From Polytrichum commune (Eukaryota; Streptophyta; Polytrichopsida; Polytrichales; Polytrichaceae), in the NCBI GenBank assembly GCA_950295325.1, contig OX485807.1:39338440-39402439 (forward strand): DNA of 64,000 nt, read 5' to 3'. Numbering within the stretch: the stretch's first letter is position 1; the number at the start of each line of letters is the position of its first letter. Made by a program: the position numbers and the translations under genes. Shown here piece after piece: positions 12,861 through 23,159 of this stretch. The notes under the pieces were generated by a model. That model saw only the letters and a list, made by a program, of their open reading frames with translations, ran no database searches and was not told the origin of the DNA.

Positions 12861-13834
12861 TGTCGCAACCCTTGCTAGCCCCCCCTTGACCATCTTGCCA
12901 ATTTTCAATTCTAGCAAAGGTTACGAGTGGCTAACCCTTCGCATTCCGCCATGCTAATGGATAGCTCCTCTTACCCCGGACCAATAGTTCATAGGAGGGA
13001 ACCAACCCTCCTACTTTGCTTTCGGGACTCACCCCTTAATCGGTAACCCATTTCCCCAATGTGGACTTCCATCCATGGAAGTCCAATCCTATGTTGATCA
13101 CCGCGTTGCCGGAGCAACACTACAACAACCCGAAGCATACTAGGCAACTATGGCCTCACAATAGGCCAAAGCCCATGGAGGCCTTGCCGTTCTGCCTCGG
13201 GTGGGTGAGGCCACACCACCTCACCCATATAAGCCTCTAGGACTTCACGCGGGGCCCCCACCCCACCGTCAACCAACCTCTTGTCTCTCTACCAAGAGTT
13301 GGGGCCAAGTGGACATTTTCCCTTAGCTGCTGGGCCTAGAAGCCCCCACAGCTTCAGACCATCATAACTTCCTTGTATGATGTCTGATGATAACACTTGA
13401 CCACTCCATCTTCATCTACGCTTCACGTAGATGCCGATGCACTCCTCACTTGCCCCATTCGGGCAAGTGGTGAGGAAGTTATGCCTGTTTGAACCTTGGC
13501 AGTCCCGGGAATCACTCCCAGGCACTGCTATACCAGGGCGCTGTCCCGGGACAACGCCCCACTCAAATGGCCATAACTCCTAGCTCACACCTCCAATTGA
13601 GGTGTTCTTGAGCATTCTAGAATCACCACGCCATGAGCTACGCATAGCTTATGGCCTTACCCTTGTGCCTCCTAGTCTCCATGGGTGGGAGGCGTTCCCA
13701 ACGCCCGAGGCCCTCACCCACACTAGGATCACTTGGGCCCTCTCACCAACGGCGCCACAAGTCCCGGGTGTCACTCCGGGGTCCCCCTTGTGCCCATGGT
13801 GTTTCGGGCACTCCTCATGGAGAGGTGCGCGACA
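12861..13834 (-). repeat. LTR 1 (3' LTR in element sense)
   Basis: Begins TGTCGCAACCCTTGCTAG and ends GAGGTGCGCGACA in window orientation, the reverse complement of the solo LTRs. It directly abuts the truncated transposase-like gene at 12860. Confidence 0.95.
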
Positions 13835-14559
13835 CTCACCCCCACCAAACGGAGTCGATGCCCTCATCGACTATACTCGTAGTCGGCACACCAATTCTCA
13901 AGTTGCCATCCTCTATGGTGCGGCATTGTGTTTACCTTAGGGCGCGACCCCCACAATGCATCTTCAAATTTGGCATAGTCCCAAAGGTGTCGTTCCTAGG
14001 TGGTCCGTTAGCGACCTTGGATCTCTCATCCAAGGACCTAACCTATACTAGACCCACCTACTTTGGTACTCACTTGGGTTGCCCTTCCTTTGGGGCCTCC
14101 CCCCCGTTAGGCTCCACTAGCCTAACGTGACACATCTAGGCGAGACCTCAACGCTTCCACTAAGTTGTCTCGGTTGCAACTCCGAGATGGCTTTCCATTG
14201 TTAAGCCACGCCTCGATCGCACGGGGGTGATGCCAAGTCCCGCCCGACTCGGTTCCCACTTTGCTCTTTCGAGACATGGGTTCATGACTCCCATGCGCCA
14301 ACTCTCGAAGCTAAGTGTGCTACTAGCATCTCTCCCCCACTAAAGGAGATTGATGTCCTCATCAATGCCTACGCTTCATTTTATTGGAATCCTTAGCCTT
14401 AGTTTCTTCAAAGTGCTTCACCAATTCATTGGTGTTCACCATGTCTCTTGCCGCCACCGAAGCGGTTTCTTTCTCATGGTATCCTCACCATTTCACCAAG
14501 TACTCCTTTGTACATTTTCTTTCATTTTCACTTGGGCTTCCTACACTTGAGGATGCCCT

Positions 14560-15850
14560 CCTACCTCATGTTCCAAATGACCTCCACAAGGTCGGGACGT
14601 GGCCTAACCACTTGCTTGTGTTCGGGCCACAAGGTGTCGTCCTAAAATGACTTTCGTAATGAGACATGAAATGTCGGATGCACTTTGATCTCGGGCGGTA
14701 ATTCCAACTTATACATGTCCTTGAACACTTGTTCCACAATGGAAAACGAAGCTCCAATTTTGGACATGAACTTTTGGAGTAAGGCCTTTGGGCAAGGTGA
14801 AGTTGTCCACATTCAACAACACCTTATTGGCCCACCTCATACTCCACTTCGCGTCTTCCGGCATTGATTTGCACTCCGTAGCACCTTCGGGCTTTCTCCA
14901 CCAACAACTTGGTCATCTCCAAGACTTGTTTACCATCCTTGGCCAAGTCCTCACCATCTTGGTTGAACTCTAGTGTTGAATGTGCCCCCTCGAGAGCTAG
15001 GTTAATAGGTTGGAGCGCATCCACTCCATAAGCCACCACGAAAGACCACCCCTTGGTAGCCAAGTGCGTGGCTACATTGCAATTACACTCCGCTTGACCC
15101 ACATAGTCCGCCCAATCTCCTTGGTCCGCCCCCACCAAGTTCCTCAAGTATTGCTTCAAGACTACATTCACATGCTCCGCTTTCCCATTCATTTGGGAAT
15201 GTAAGACCGTGCTAAACCTTAGTTTCATTCCGACCTCCTTAGAGAAATGCATTGAAAATGCACTTGTGAACTTTGGATCTTGATCCCACACAATCACTCT
15301 TGGCAACCCGTGGTGCCTCAACCATCCTTTGAGAAAAGGCTATGCGGTCTCCAACGCGGTGGCGGTTCCCACAATCGGCACCATGTGTGCCAACTTGGCA
15401 AACCGCTCTACCATCAACAAGATGGCATCATACCCATGTGACTCCGGCAAACTTGTGATCAAGTCCATGCACATACTATGCCATGGCGCCGACGGAATAG
15501 GCAACGGTTGCAAGAAACCGCCTTGCTTTTGGTAAGAGGCTCGGTTCACTTGGCACTCTAATTCAAGCCTTCACAAAGTGGGTTATATCCTCCGTTATGC
15601 ACCGCCAATGGTATTTCTTTGACACCATTCTATGGCGGTTTTTTTTCTTTTCTCCTCTATGGCCGGCAATAGGACTATCACATTCTTCCTTCAAAACCGA
15701 TAGCCTCAACTTGCCTTGAGGCACATACACCCAACTTTGCTTACACATGAACAATCCGTCCACCAACTTAACCTCTTTGAGCACCTTGCTCTTGCGAAGC
15801 TCACCTAAAAGCATTTGTGCTTTGGGGTAGTTAATTTACCCCTCCCGTAT
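14560..15850 (-). pseudogene. Integrase and C-terminal tail of the gypsy element, broken
   Basis: Minus-strand fragments read in order: a zinc-binding linker (15814-15563), the start of the core (PWHSMCMDLITSLPESHGYDA, near 15480), then VIVWDQDPKFTSAF, FSTVLHSQMNGKAE and the C-terminal part (15321-14824), with chromodomain-like remnants toward 14566. Asp residues of the DDE core are visible in MDLITSLP and WDQDPKF. The fragments need at least two frame changes. Confidence 0.8.
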
Positions 15851-16046
15851 CTTGCATCACAAGTTTCCTTCGCCGGCACACATTAGCCACAAGGTTTGGA
15901 TGGTTCTCATTGCTTGGAACTCTTCCCGTCTACTTAGCACATCCGGCACCACATTTCCACGGTCCGGTTTGTGGATTAAATCCACCTTCATAAGCGCCAA
16001 GCTATCATGCCAACGCAATGACTTGGCGTTCACTTGCGCTTGTATG

Positions 16047-17000
16047 TCAAAATACTTTTAGGACACATTGTCCTTGTAGACCTTTACTTTGTGCGACCCC
16101 AACTAGTGTCGCCACATCTTCAAGCAATGCACTACGGCAAAGAAGTTCTTTGTCATGAGTTGGTTGTCTTCTTTGACAACCATCGAGCTTTATGCTCGCA
16201 TATGCAATGGCCATCCATCTTACACATAATCCACCATTGGCAAAGTCACTCACCCCCGTATGCACCTCAAAAGGTTTGTCAAGCTCCGCGAATTTGAGCA
16301 CGGGCGGCGAAGAGAACTTGGTCTTAAGCTCCCCAAAGACTCGTGACAAACATCATCCCACTCTTGGGATAGCCATTTCTTCCACAAGTCGAACCATCGA
16401 GCTTCATGCTGTCATATGCGATGGCCATCCATCTTGCATCAACATCCGCCAATGGTAAAGTCACTCGCCCCCCGTATGCACCTCAAAAGGTTTTTCAAGC
16501 TCTGCGAACTTGAACACGGGTGGTAAAGAAGAACTTGGTCTTAAGCCCCTCAAAGACTTGGTGGCAAGGCTCATCCCACTCTTGGGATAGCCATCTCTTG
16601 CACAAGTTGGACAAGCTTCTACAACCATGGAGCTTAATGCTCCTATAAGCAATGGTCATCCATCTTGGATCAACATCCGCCAATGGTAAAATCCTTCGCC
16701 TTCATGTGCACCTCAACATGCTCATGAAAACCCGGAAACTTAACCACATGTTGTGAAGAGAACTTACTCTTGAGCTCCCCTAAGGCTTGGTGGCAAGGCT
16801 CATCCCACTCTTGGGATAGCCATTTTTTCCAACATGTTGACTAAGGTTCTAGCAACCTTAGAAAAACCATGAATGAAGTGGTGGTAGTAGTTGTCTAGGC
16901 CAACAAATGACCTAAGCCCTTTTCTTGATTCAAGGGCCAATTCTCTTCTTGGATTGCCTTGACATTCTTCATGTTCGTCCACCAACTTCCTTTGTCACCA
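16047..17000 (-). pseudogene. RNase H / reverse transcriptase remnants
   Basis: Minus-strand fragments include LRSFVGLDNYYHHFIHGFS (the end of the RT and connection, near 16900) and RNase H-type pieces (PPVLKFAELDKPFEVHTGVS, 16349-16047). A similar piece is repeated at 16461-16683, so the region contains an internal duplication. The palm and fingers of the RT are missing. Confidence 0.75.
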
Positions 17001-17141
17001 CATACCTCAAGAACTCAATCTCTGGTTGAGCAAAGTTATTTTTCACTTCTTGGCGGTAACTTTTTGGGCAACACATTGGTGAATACATCCTTGTATCTCA
17101 CCAACATCCCACCAATGTGGTTTGGAGGAGGCCCATCTTTC

Positions 17142-17531
17142 CTAGCCTCCCCATACATTCCTTGGAGTTGCTCCAATTGAACCACGACCATTATGTTTTC
17201 TATTTTTCATTTGGTCCATTAAGACCAAATTCAACTTGGGTCCTCCTACCATAGGAGTCCTTGTCAATTTGAACTTCAATTCTTTGCCATTATGACACAT
17301 CATAATGCACCGCAAGCTCACCGGCTTGCACCTCACATCTATCATGTGAGTTTCAAAGTAGGCGGCCTTCACAATGACATGCATTTCATTTATTTCACAT
17401 GGTGTGAAATTTTGACAAAAATCCAATGTCCCACATTGAAAGGTTACATGCATCGCGGCCTCCTTTGTCTCATGCGGTTCGCCCTTTCCAAACCGCACCT
17501 TGGTGGGCTTGCTTTCTCTATCAATTGGCAA
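17142..17531 (-). pseudogene. Retropepsin-region remnant of the gypsy element
   Basis: A 129-codon open stretch with a gypsy-like protease/linker pattern (DFCQNFTPCEINEMHVIVK then LRCIMMCHNGKELKFKLT). The expected DVILG-type strand is replaced by HVIVK, so it is probably inactive. A near-identical copy lies at 19619-19906. Confidence 0.55.
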
Positions 17532-17679
17532 GCCCCAACTCCCTTGTGAGCTTTGGGCTCATGCAAGAGTCCATTGCCTCTTTGTCAACTCATGAGACAT
17601 TTCTCCCATTCATTGAGCCTCAAGGTACAAAAGATTTGGCCTTGGCTTAAGGCTACTAGCCTTGGCCACAATGCCATCG

Positions 17680-18010
17680 TCTTACATTCGGTCCTCGGCA
17701 ACTTGGCTTGGCTTGGTCCGCAAAGCCAACTTTAAACATTTTGTCCGTGGGACAAATTGGTTTGGTGCCACAAAACCAATTTCTAATAGTTTGTCCGCAA
17801 AACAAACATGTTTTGCCTTGGTAGCACAAAGCCACCTTCCCACACTCCGTCCGCGGCACAAACATGAATTGCCTTGGTAGGACAAACCCACCTCCCAACA
17901 TTCCGTCCGCAGCACAAGTATGATTTGCTTTGGAAGCATAAAGCCACCTTTCAACATTCCGTCCGCGGCACCAACATGTTTTGCCTAAGTAAAATGGACC
18001 AAACAATTTG
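17680..18010 (-). repeat. ~60-bp tandem repeats in the gag region
   Basis: Five or so units of about 60 bp, each with a GTCCGCGGCACAA-type box and a TTTGCCTTGGTAG-type box, give a Cys/Gly/Lys-rich repeated peptide on the minus strand. The same array occurs at 20054-20384 in the second internal region. It may be an expanded CCHC-like stretch; the exact zinc-knuckle spacing is not preserved. Confidence 0.55.
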
Positions 18011-18633
18011 CACTCATTTCTTTGGGACCTACTTTGGCTAAAGCCACTTGTGGTGATGCGCCGCCAAACTTCTCTTGGGGACCATCGGCTTCAATGCTCT
18101 TGCAAACTTGATGGTCCCCACCATGTCCTCAAGAAGCCTTAGGGACTTAAACAAGGCATCCACCACCCGCTTTTAAAACCCCACCTAAAAGGATGCATTT
18201 CTTAGAAAGCTCGTCCGTTTTAGGTGTATCCTTCATTTGTGCGTTTGAATAGCGCACATAGGCCTTAAGAGGCCCCGGGTGCCTCATTAGCACCAAATTC
18301 ATTCCAACATCAATACCTTCCAAGCATTTCGAATTGGAATTTCAATCCAACATTAATGCCCTCCAAGGTTTTGGGTGCATTCGATATTCTAGGCCCCAAA
18401 TGCTTTTTGAGGCGTGCGGGAGCCCTTTCAAAGGACTCCACCATTTTCCTTACCGAATCCACCATCATGCCCACCATTGTCATTAGAACCAATGGTACGG
18501 TCAAATTCCATTTACACATGATCGTTGTTCCAATTTGAGCCTCACAACCTTTTGGAAACCCGGGCTCACCATCACAACCCGCTTATTTGATAGCCATGCT
18601 TCCCTCAAAGTGCTAGCCCAAAAATTGGAAACC

Positions 18634-18646
18634 TGCTCTGATACCA
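18634..18646 (-). other. Primer-binding site for initiator tRNA-Met
   Basis: In element sense TGGTATCAGAGC, two bases inside the LTR end at 18649. It is complementary to the 3' end of plant initiator tRNA-Met, the usual primer of gypsy and copia elements. A second copy precedes the third LTR near 21011-21023. Confidence 0.9.
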
Positions 18647-18648
18647 AG

Positions 18649-19618
18649 TGTCGCAACCCTTGCTAAGCCCCCTTGACAATCTTGCCAATTTTCAATTCTA
18701 GCAAAGGTTACGAGCGCTAACCATTCGCATTCCGCCATGCTAATGGTTAGCTCCTCCTACCCCGGACCTTATAGTTCATAGGAGGGAACCAACCCTCCTA
18801 CTTTGCTTTTGGGACTCACCCCTTAATCGGTAACCATTCCTTAGATGTGGACTTCCATCCATGGAAGCCCAATCCTATGTTGATCATCGCATTGCCGGAG
18901 CAACACTACAACAACCCGAACCATACTAGGCAACTATGGCCTCACAATGGGCCAATGCCCATGGACGCCTTGCCGTTTGGCCTCGGGTGGGTGAGGCCAC
19001 ACCACCTCACCCATATAAGCCTCTAGGACTCTACGCGGGGCCCCTACCCCACCGTCAACCAACTTCTTGTCTCTACCAAGAGTTGGGGCCAAGTGGACAT
19101 TTTCCCTTAGCCGCTGGGCCTAGAAGCCCCCACAGCTTCAGACCATCATAACTTCCTTGTATGATGTCTGATGCTAACACTTGACCACTCCATCTTCATC
19201 TACGCTTCACGTAGATGCCGATGGACTCCTCACTTGCCCCATTCGGGCAAGTGGTGAGGAAGTTATGCCTGTTTGAACCTTGGCAGTCCCGGGAATCACT
19301 CCCAGGCACTGCTGTACCAGGGCACTGTCCCGGGACAGCACCCCACTCAAATGGCCATAACTCCTAGCTCACACCTCCGATTGAGGTGATCTTGAGCATT
19401 CTAGAATCACCACGCCATGAGCTACGCATAGCTCATAGCCTTACCCTCATGCCTCCTAGTCTCCGTGGGTGGGAGGCGTTCCCAACGCCCGGGGCCCTCA
19501 CCCACACTAGGATCACTTGGGCCCTCTCACCAACGGCGCCACAAGTCCCGGGTGTCACTCCGGGGTCCCCCTTGTGCCCATGGTGTTTCGGGCACTCCTC
19601 ATGGAGAGGTGCGCGACA
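18649..19618 (-). repeat. LTR 2 (5' LTR of the first internal region)
   Basis: 970 bp with the same termini as LTR 1. Its uninterrupted stretch CCCATATAAGCCTCTAGG near 19011-19026 is the empty-site reference for the Harbinger insertion in LTR 3. Confidence 0.95.
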
Positions 19619-21025
19619 TCCTACCATAAGAGTCCTTGTCAATTTGAACTTCAATTCTTTGCCATTATGAAACATCATAATGCACCGCAAGCTCACCGGC
19701 TTGCACCTCATATCTATCATGTGAGTTTCAAAGTAGGCGGCCTTCACAATGACATGCATTTCATCTATTTCACATGGTGTGAAATTTTGACAAAAATCCA
19801 ATGTCCCACATTGAAAGGTTACATGCATCGCGGCCTCCTTTGTCTCATGCGGTTCGCCCTTTCCAAACCGCACCTTGGTGGGCTTGTTTTCTCTATCAAT
19901 CGGCAAGCCCCAACTCCCTTGTGAATTTTGGGCTCAAGAAGGAGTGGTAGCCTCTTTGTTAACACATGAGACATTTCTCCCATTCATTGAGCCTCAAGGT
20001 ACAAAAGATTTGGCCTTGGCTTAAGGCTACTAGCCTTGGCCACAATGCCATCGTCTTACATTCGGTCCTCGGCAACTTGGCTTGGCTTGGTCCGCAAAGC
20101 CAACTTTAAACATTTCGTCCGCGGAACAAATTGGTTTGGTGCCACAAAACCAATTTCTAATAGTTTGTCCGCAAAACAAACATGTTTTGCCTTGGTAGCA
20201 CAAAGCCACCTTCCCACACTCCGTCCGCGGCACGAACATGAATTGCCTTGGTAGGACAAACCCACCTCCCAACATTCCGTCTGCGGCACAAGTATGATTT
20301 GCTTTGGAAGCATAAAGCCACCTTTCAACATTCCGTCCGCGGCACCAACATGTTTTGCCTAAGTAAAATGGACCAAACAATTTGCACTCATTTCTTTGGG
20401 ACCTAATTTGGCTAAAGCCACTTGTGGTGATGCGCCGCCAAACTTCTCTTTGGGACCATCGGCTTCAATGCTCTTGCAAATTTGATGGTCCCCACCATGT
20501 CCTCAAGAAGCCTTGGGGACTTAAACAAGGCATCCACCACCCGCTTTTAAAACCCCACCTAAAAGGATGCATTTCTTAGAAAGCTCGTCCGTTTAAGGTG
20601 TATCCTTCATTTGTGCGTTTGAATAGCGCGCATAGGCCTTAAGAAGCCCCGGGCGCCTCATTAGCACCAAATTCATTCCAACATCAATACCTTCCAAGCA
20701 TTTCGAATTGGAATTTCAATCCAACATTAATGCCCTCCAAGGTTTTGGGTCCTTTCGGTATTCTAGGCCCCAAATGTTTTTTTGAGGTTTGAGGGAGCCC
20801 TTTTCAAAGCACTCCTCCGTTTTCCTTACCAAATCCACCCTCATGCCCACCATTGTGATTAGAACCAATGGTATGGTCAAATTCCACTTGCACATGATCC
20901 TTGTTCCAATTTGAGCCTCACAACCTTTTGGAAACCCCGGGCTCACCATCATAACCCGCATTTTTGATAGCCATGTTTCCCTCAAAGTGCGAGCTCAAAA
21001 CTTGGAACCCTGCTCTGATACCACG
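19619..21025 (-). mobile_element. Truncated second internal region (gag-protease only)
   Basis: This 1.4-kb stretch is a near-copy of 17244-18648. It begins abruptly at the LTR 2 boundary inside the protease region and lacks RT, RNase H and integrase. With LTR 3 it forms LTR-gag-LTR, so the array is LTR-internal-LTR-partial internal-LTR, as expected from recombination or deletion between related copies. Confidence 0.9.
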
Positions 21026-21394
21026 TGTCGCAACCCTTGCTAGGTCCCTTAACAATCTTGCCAATTTTCGTTTCTAGCAAAGGTTACGAGCGCTAACCAT
21101 TCGCATTCCGCCATGCTAATGGATAGCTCCTCTTACCCCGGACCAATAGTTCATAGGAGGGAACCAACCCTCCTACTTTGCTTTCGGGACTCACCCCTTA
21201 ATCGGTAACCCATTTCCCCAATGTGGACTTCCATCCATGGAAGTCCAATCCTATGTTGATCATCGCGTTGCCGGAGCAACACTACAACAACCCGAAGCAT
21301 ACTAGGCAACTATGGCCTCACAATAGGCCAAAGCCCATGGAGGCCTTGCCGTTCGGCCTCGGGTGGGTGAGGCCACACCACCTCACCCATATAA

Positions 21395-21416
21395 GGGCAT
21401 CACCAGCCCTGTCCCT
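21395..21416 (+). repeat. Left terminal inverted repeat of the Harbinger element
   Basis: Twenty-two bases, GGGCATCA then CCAGCCCTGTCCCT; it pairs with 44778-44799 with one mismatch at position 8. Confidence 0.95.
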
Positions 21417-21446
21417 GTATCTGCTCCCGGCAGGGCGGGATGCAGG

Positions 21447-21636
21447 GAGCCCGGGTTTAGGCCGGGAGTGATTGGCGGGAGGGGGGTCCAGCCCATTGCC
21501 CGGCAAGGGCCCCCCGGCACTGTGGTATTCGAGCCACGTAGGCCCCCCGGCACATAGGTGTCACAGCCACCATGGATAAGGAAATGTGGAGCCCGGGTGG
21601 AGCCCGGGTGTGAGTTTCAAAGGGTGGAGCCCGGGT
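21447..21636. promoter_or_regulatory. Subterminal GAGCCCGGG motifs
   Basis: GAGCCCGGGT occurs at 21447-21456, 21589-21598, 21600-21609 and 21627-21636, and GAGCCCGGGC at 44742-44751 near the other end. Repeated subterminal motifs are where Harbinger Myb/transposase proteins are thought to bind, so these are candidate binding sites; the family assignment is known biology, the role of this motif is inferred. Confidence 0.5.
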
Positions 21637-21804
21637 TAGGGTTTAGGGTAGGGTTTAGTAGGAGGTTTTGCTCAAAATTCTTCCTCCAAGAGTTAGCAAG
21701 AGCTACCTCCAAGTTCTAGGGTTTAGGTTCCTCCAAGTTCCTGTTTTCTTTCATAGTTGGTTCCCTTTGTGTTGTAGTTGGGATTCTCATAGTAGTGGGT
21801 ACGT

Positions 21805-23109
21805 ATGGAGGCATGGAGGAAAGAGGTCCAGGCGTCTATTGACATGGCATTACAAAGTGATGAAGATGAAGAGGAGTATGAGGAGGCATTTTTCTCAACT
21901 ATGGTTGCAGCAGTTGTGGAAGAGGTGGAAGGTGAGGTGATGGTGAGACGGAAGCCTGGTGGGAGTACAATGGGGAGGCAGAACATTTTTCGTGACAGGG
22001 AAGCATACCATAACCTCTTGTATCAGGATTACTTTGCGGAGAATCCCACCTATGGTCCGACTCATTTCCGTAGGCGATTTAGAATGAGACGGGAATTGTA
22101 CGTTTCCATTATGGATGCAGTGGCGACATGTGATCCATGGTTTGTCCAAGGTGTTGATGCAGTTGGTAGGTTGGGATTGAGCACATTGCAAAAATGCACC
22201 GCAGCATTGAGGATGCTTGCGTATGGATTGCCTGCAGACGCGTGCGATGAGTATTGTAGATTGGGGGAGTCCACAGCCCATGAGAGCATGCACCGGTTTG
22301 TAAAGGCAGTGCGGGTATGTTTTGAGTCCACTTACTTGAGGCAGCCCACACGTCAAGATTTTGAGCGCCAAATGGCCATCAATGAGGCCCGTGGCTTCCC
22401 CGGTATGTTTGGGAGCATTGATTGTATGCACTGGATTTGGAAGAATTGCCCGGTTGTGTGGCAAGGGCAATTCCAGGACAAGGACAAGAACCGCTCTATT
22501 ATCCTCAAGGCCATAGCTGATCAAAGCTTGTGGATATGGCATGCATTCTTTGGACTCCCCGGGGGAAATAATGATATCAATGTTCTAGATAGATCACCTC
22601 TTGTTTCCAACCTACTTCGAGGAGAAGGCCGCGATCTCAGCTTCCAAGTCAATGGACATGTCTACCCTCGATTCTACCTTCTTGCAGATGGCATTTACCC
22701 GCCGTGGGCGTGCTTCGTGCAACCGATCCATGAGCCAATTGGGGAGATGAAAGAGCACTTCACTAAGTGCCAAGAAGGTGCCCGAAAGGATGTCGAGCGT
22801 GCCTTTGGCGTATTGCAAGCGAGGTTTGAAATTTTGAAAAACCCCGTCCGACAATGGGATCTTGCCATAATTGAGGACATCATTATCGCATGTATAATCT
22901 TGCACAACATGATCATAGAAGATGAGCAAGGATTGTCACTAGAGGCTTTTGGTGATTGGGGCCTTCCGGTTGAGCGGGTGAGGCATCCGCTATCATTTCG
23001 AGAGTTGCGATCAGGCACTAGGGAACTTGAGAATGTTGAGGCACACTTTGCTTTGCGCAATGATCTCATTGAACACTTGTGGATGGTGAAAGGAGGGCTC
23101 CAGACTTAG
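21805..23109 (+). CDS. PIF/Harbinger DDE transposase
   Basis: An uninterrupted 434-codon frame from an ATG at 21805 to a TAG. The first 60 residues are acidic. The nuclease core follows: GSIDCMHWIWKNCP (Asp206), GLPGGNNDINVLDRSPL (Asp257) and ARKDVERAFGVLQARF (Glu331). All three catalytic acids, and the DDE_Tnp_4-type signatures around them, are present. The length is normal for plant PIF/Harbinger transposases and no stop or frameshift is seen, so it could be active. It lies 410 bp inside the left end and converges with the hydrolase gene ending at 23160. Transposition would also need the SANT protein at the other end of the element. Confidence 0.95.
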   Translation: MEAWRKEVQASIDMALQSDEDEEEYEEAFFSTMVAAVVEEVEGEVMVRRKPGGSTMGRQNIFRDREAYHNLLYQDYFAENPTYGPTHFRRRFRMRRELYVSIMDAVATCDPWFVQGVDAVGRLGLSTLQKCTAALRMLAYGLPADACDEYCRLGESTAHESMHRFVKAVRVCFESTYLRQPTRQDFERQMAINEARGFPGMFGSIDCMHWIWKNCPVVWQGQFQDKDKNRSIILKAIADQSLWIWHAFFGLPGGNNDINVLDRSPLVSNLLRGEGRDLSFQVNGHVYPRFYLLADGIYPPWACFVQPIHEPIGEMKEHFTKCQEGARKDVERAFGVLQARFEILKNPVRQWDLAIIEDIIIACIILHNMIIEDEQGLSLEAFGDWGLPVERVRHPLSFRELRSGTRELENVEAHFALRNDLIEHLWMVKGGLQT

Positions 23110-23159
23110 ATTTACACCATAGGGCTGCAAATTTGAATTCTGATAATATGAGACTCTCT

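Larger units (their letters stand above)
12861..19618 (-). mobile_element. Ty3/gypsy-type LTR retrotransposon, decayed, minus orientation
   Basis: Two ~972-bp LTRs (12861-13834 and 18649-19618) flank about 4.8 kb. In element sense the 5' LTR is on the right, followed by a primer-binding site matching initiator tRNA-Met, gag, protease, RT/RNase H remnants and integrase. A purine run (GGTGGGGGTGAG in element sense) abuts the 3' LTR at 13835 as the polypurine tract. Integrase after RNase H places it in Ty3/gypsy. All frames are short and broken and most of the reverse transcriptase is missing, so it is not autonomous. The outer flanks (ATCAG at left, TCCTA at right) do not match. Confidence 0.9.

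Noticed and set aside
13602-14130. Open frames inside LTRs (also near 11100, 19400, 45200, 57500)
   Set aside because: They recur identically in every LTR copy on both strands and are by-products of GC-rich LTR sequence.
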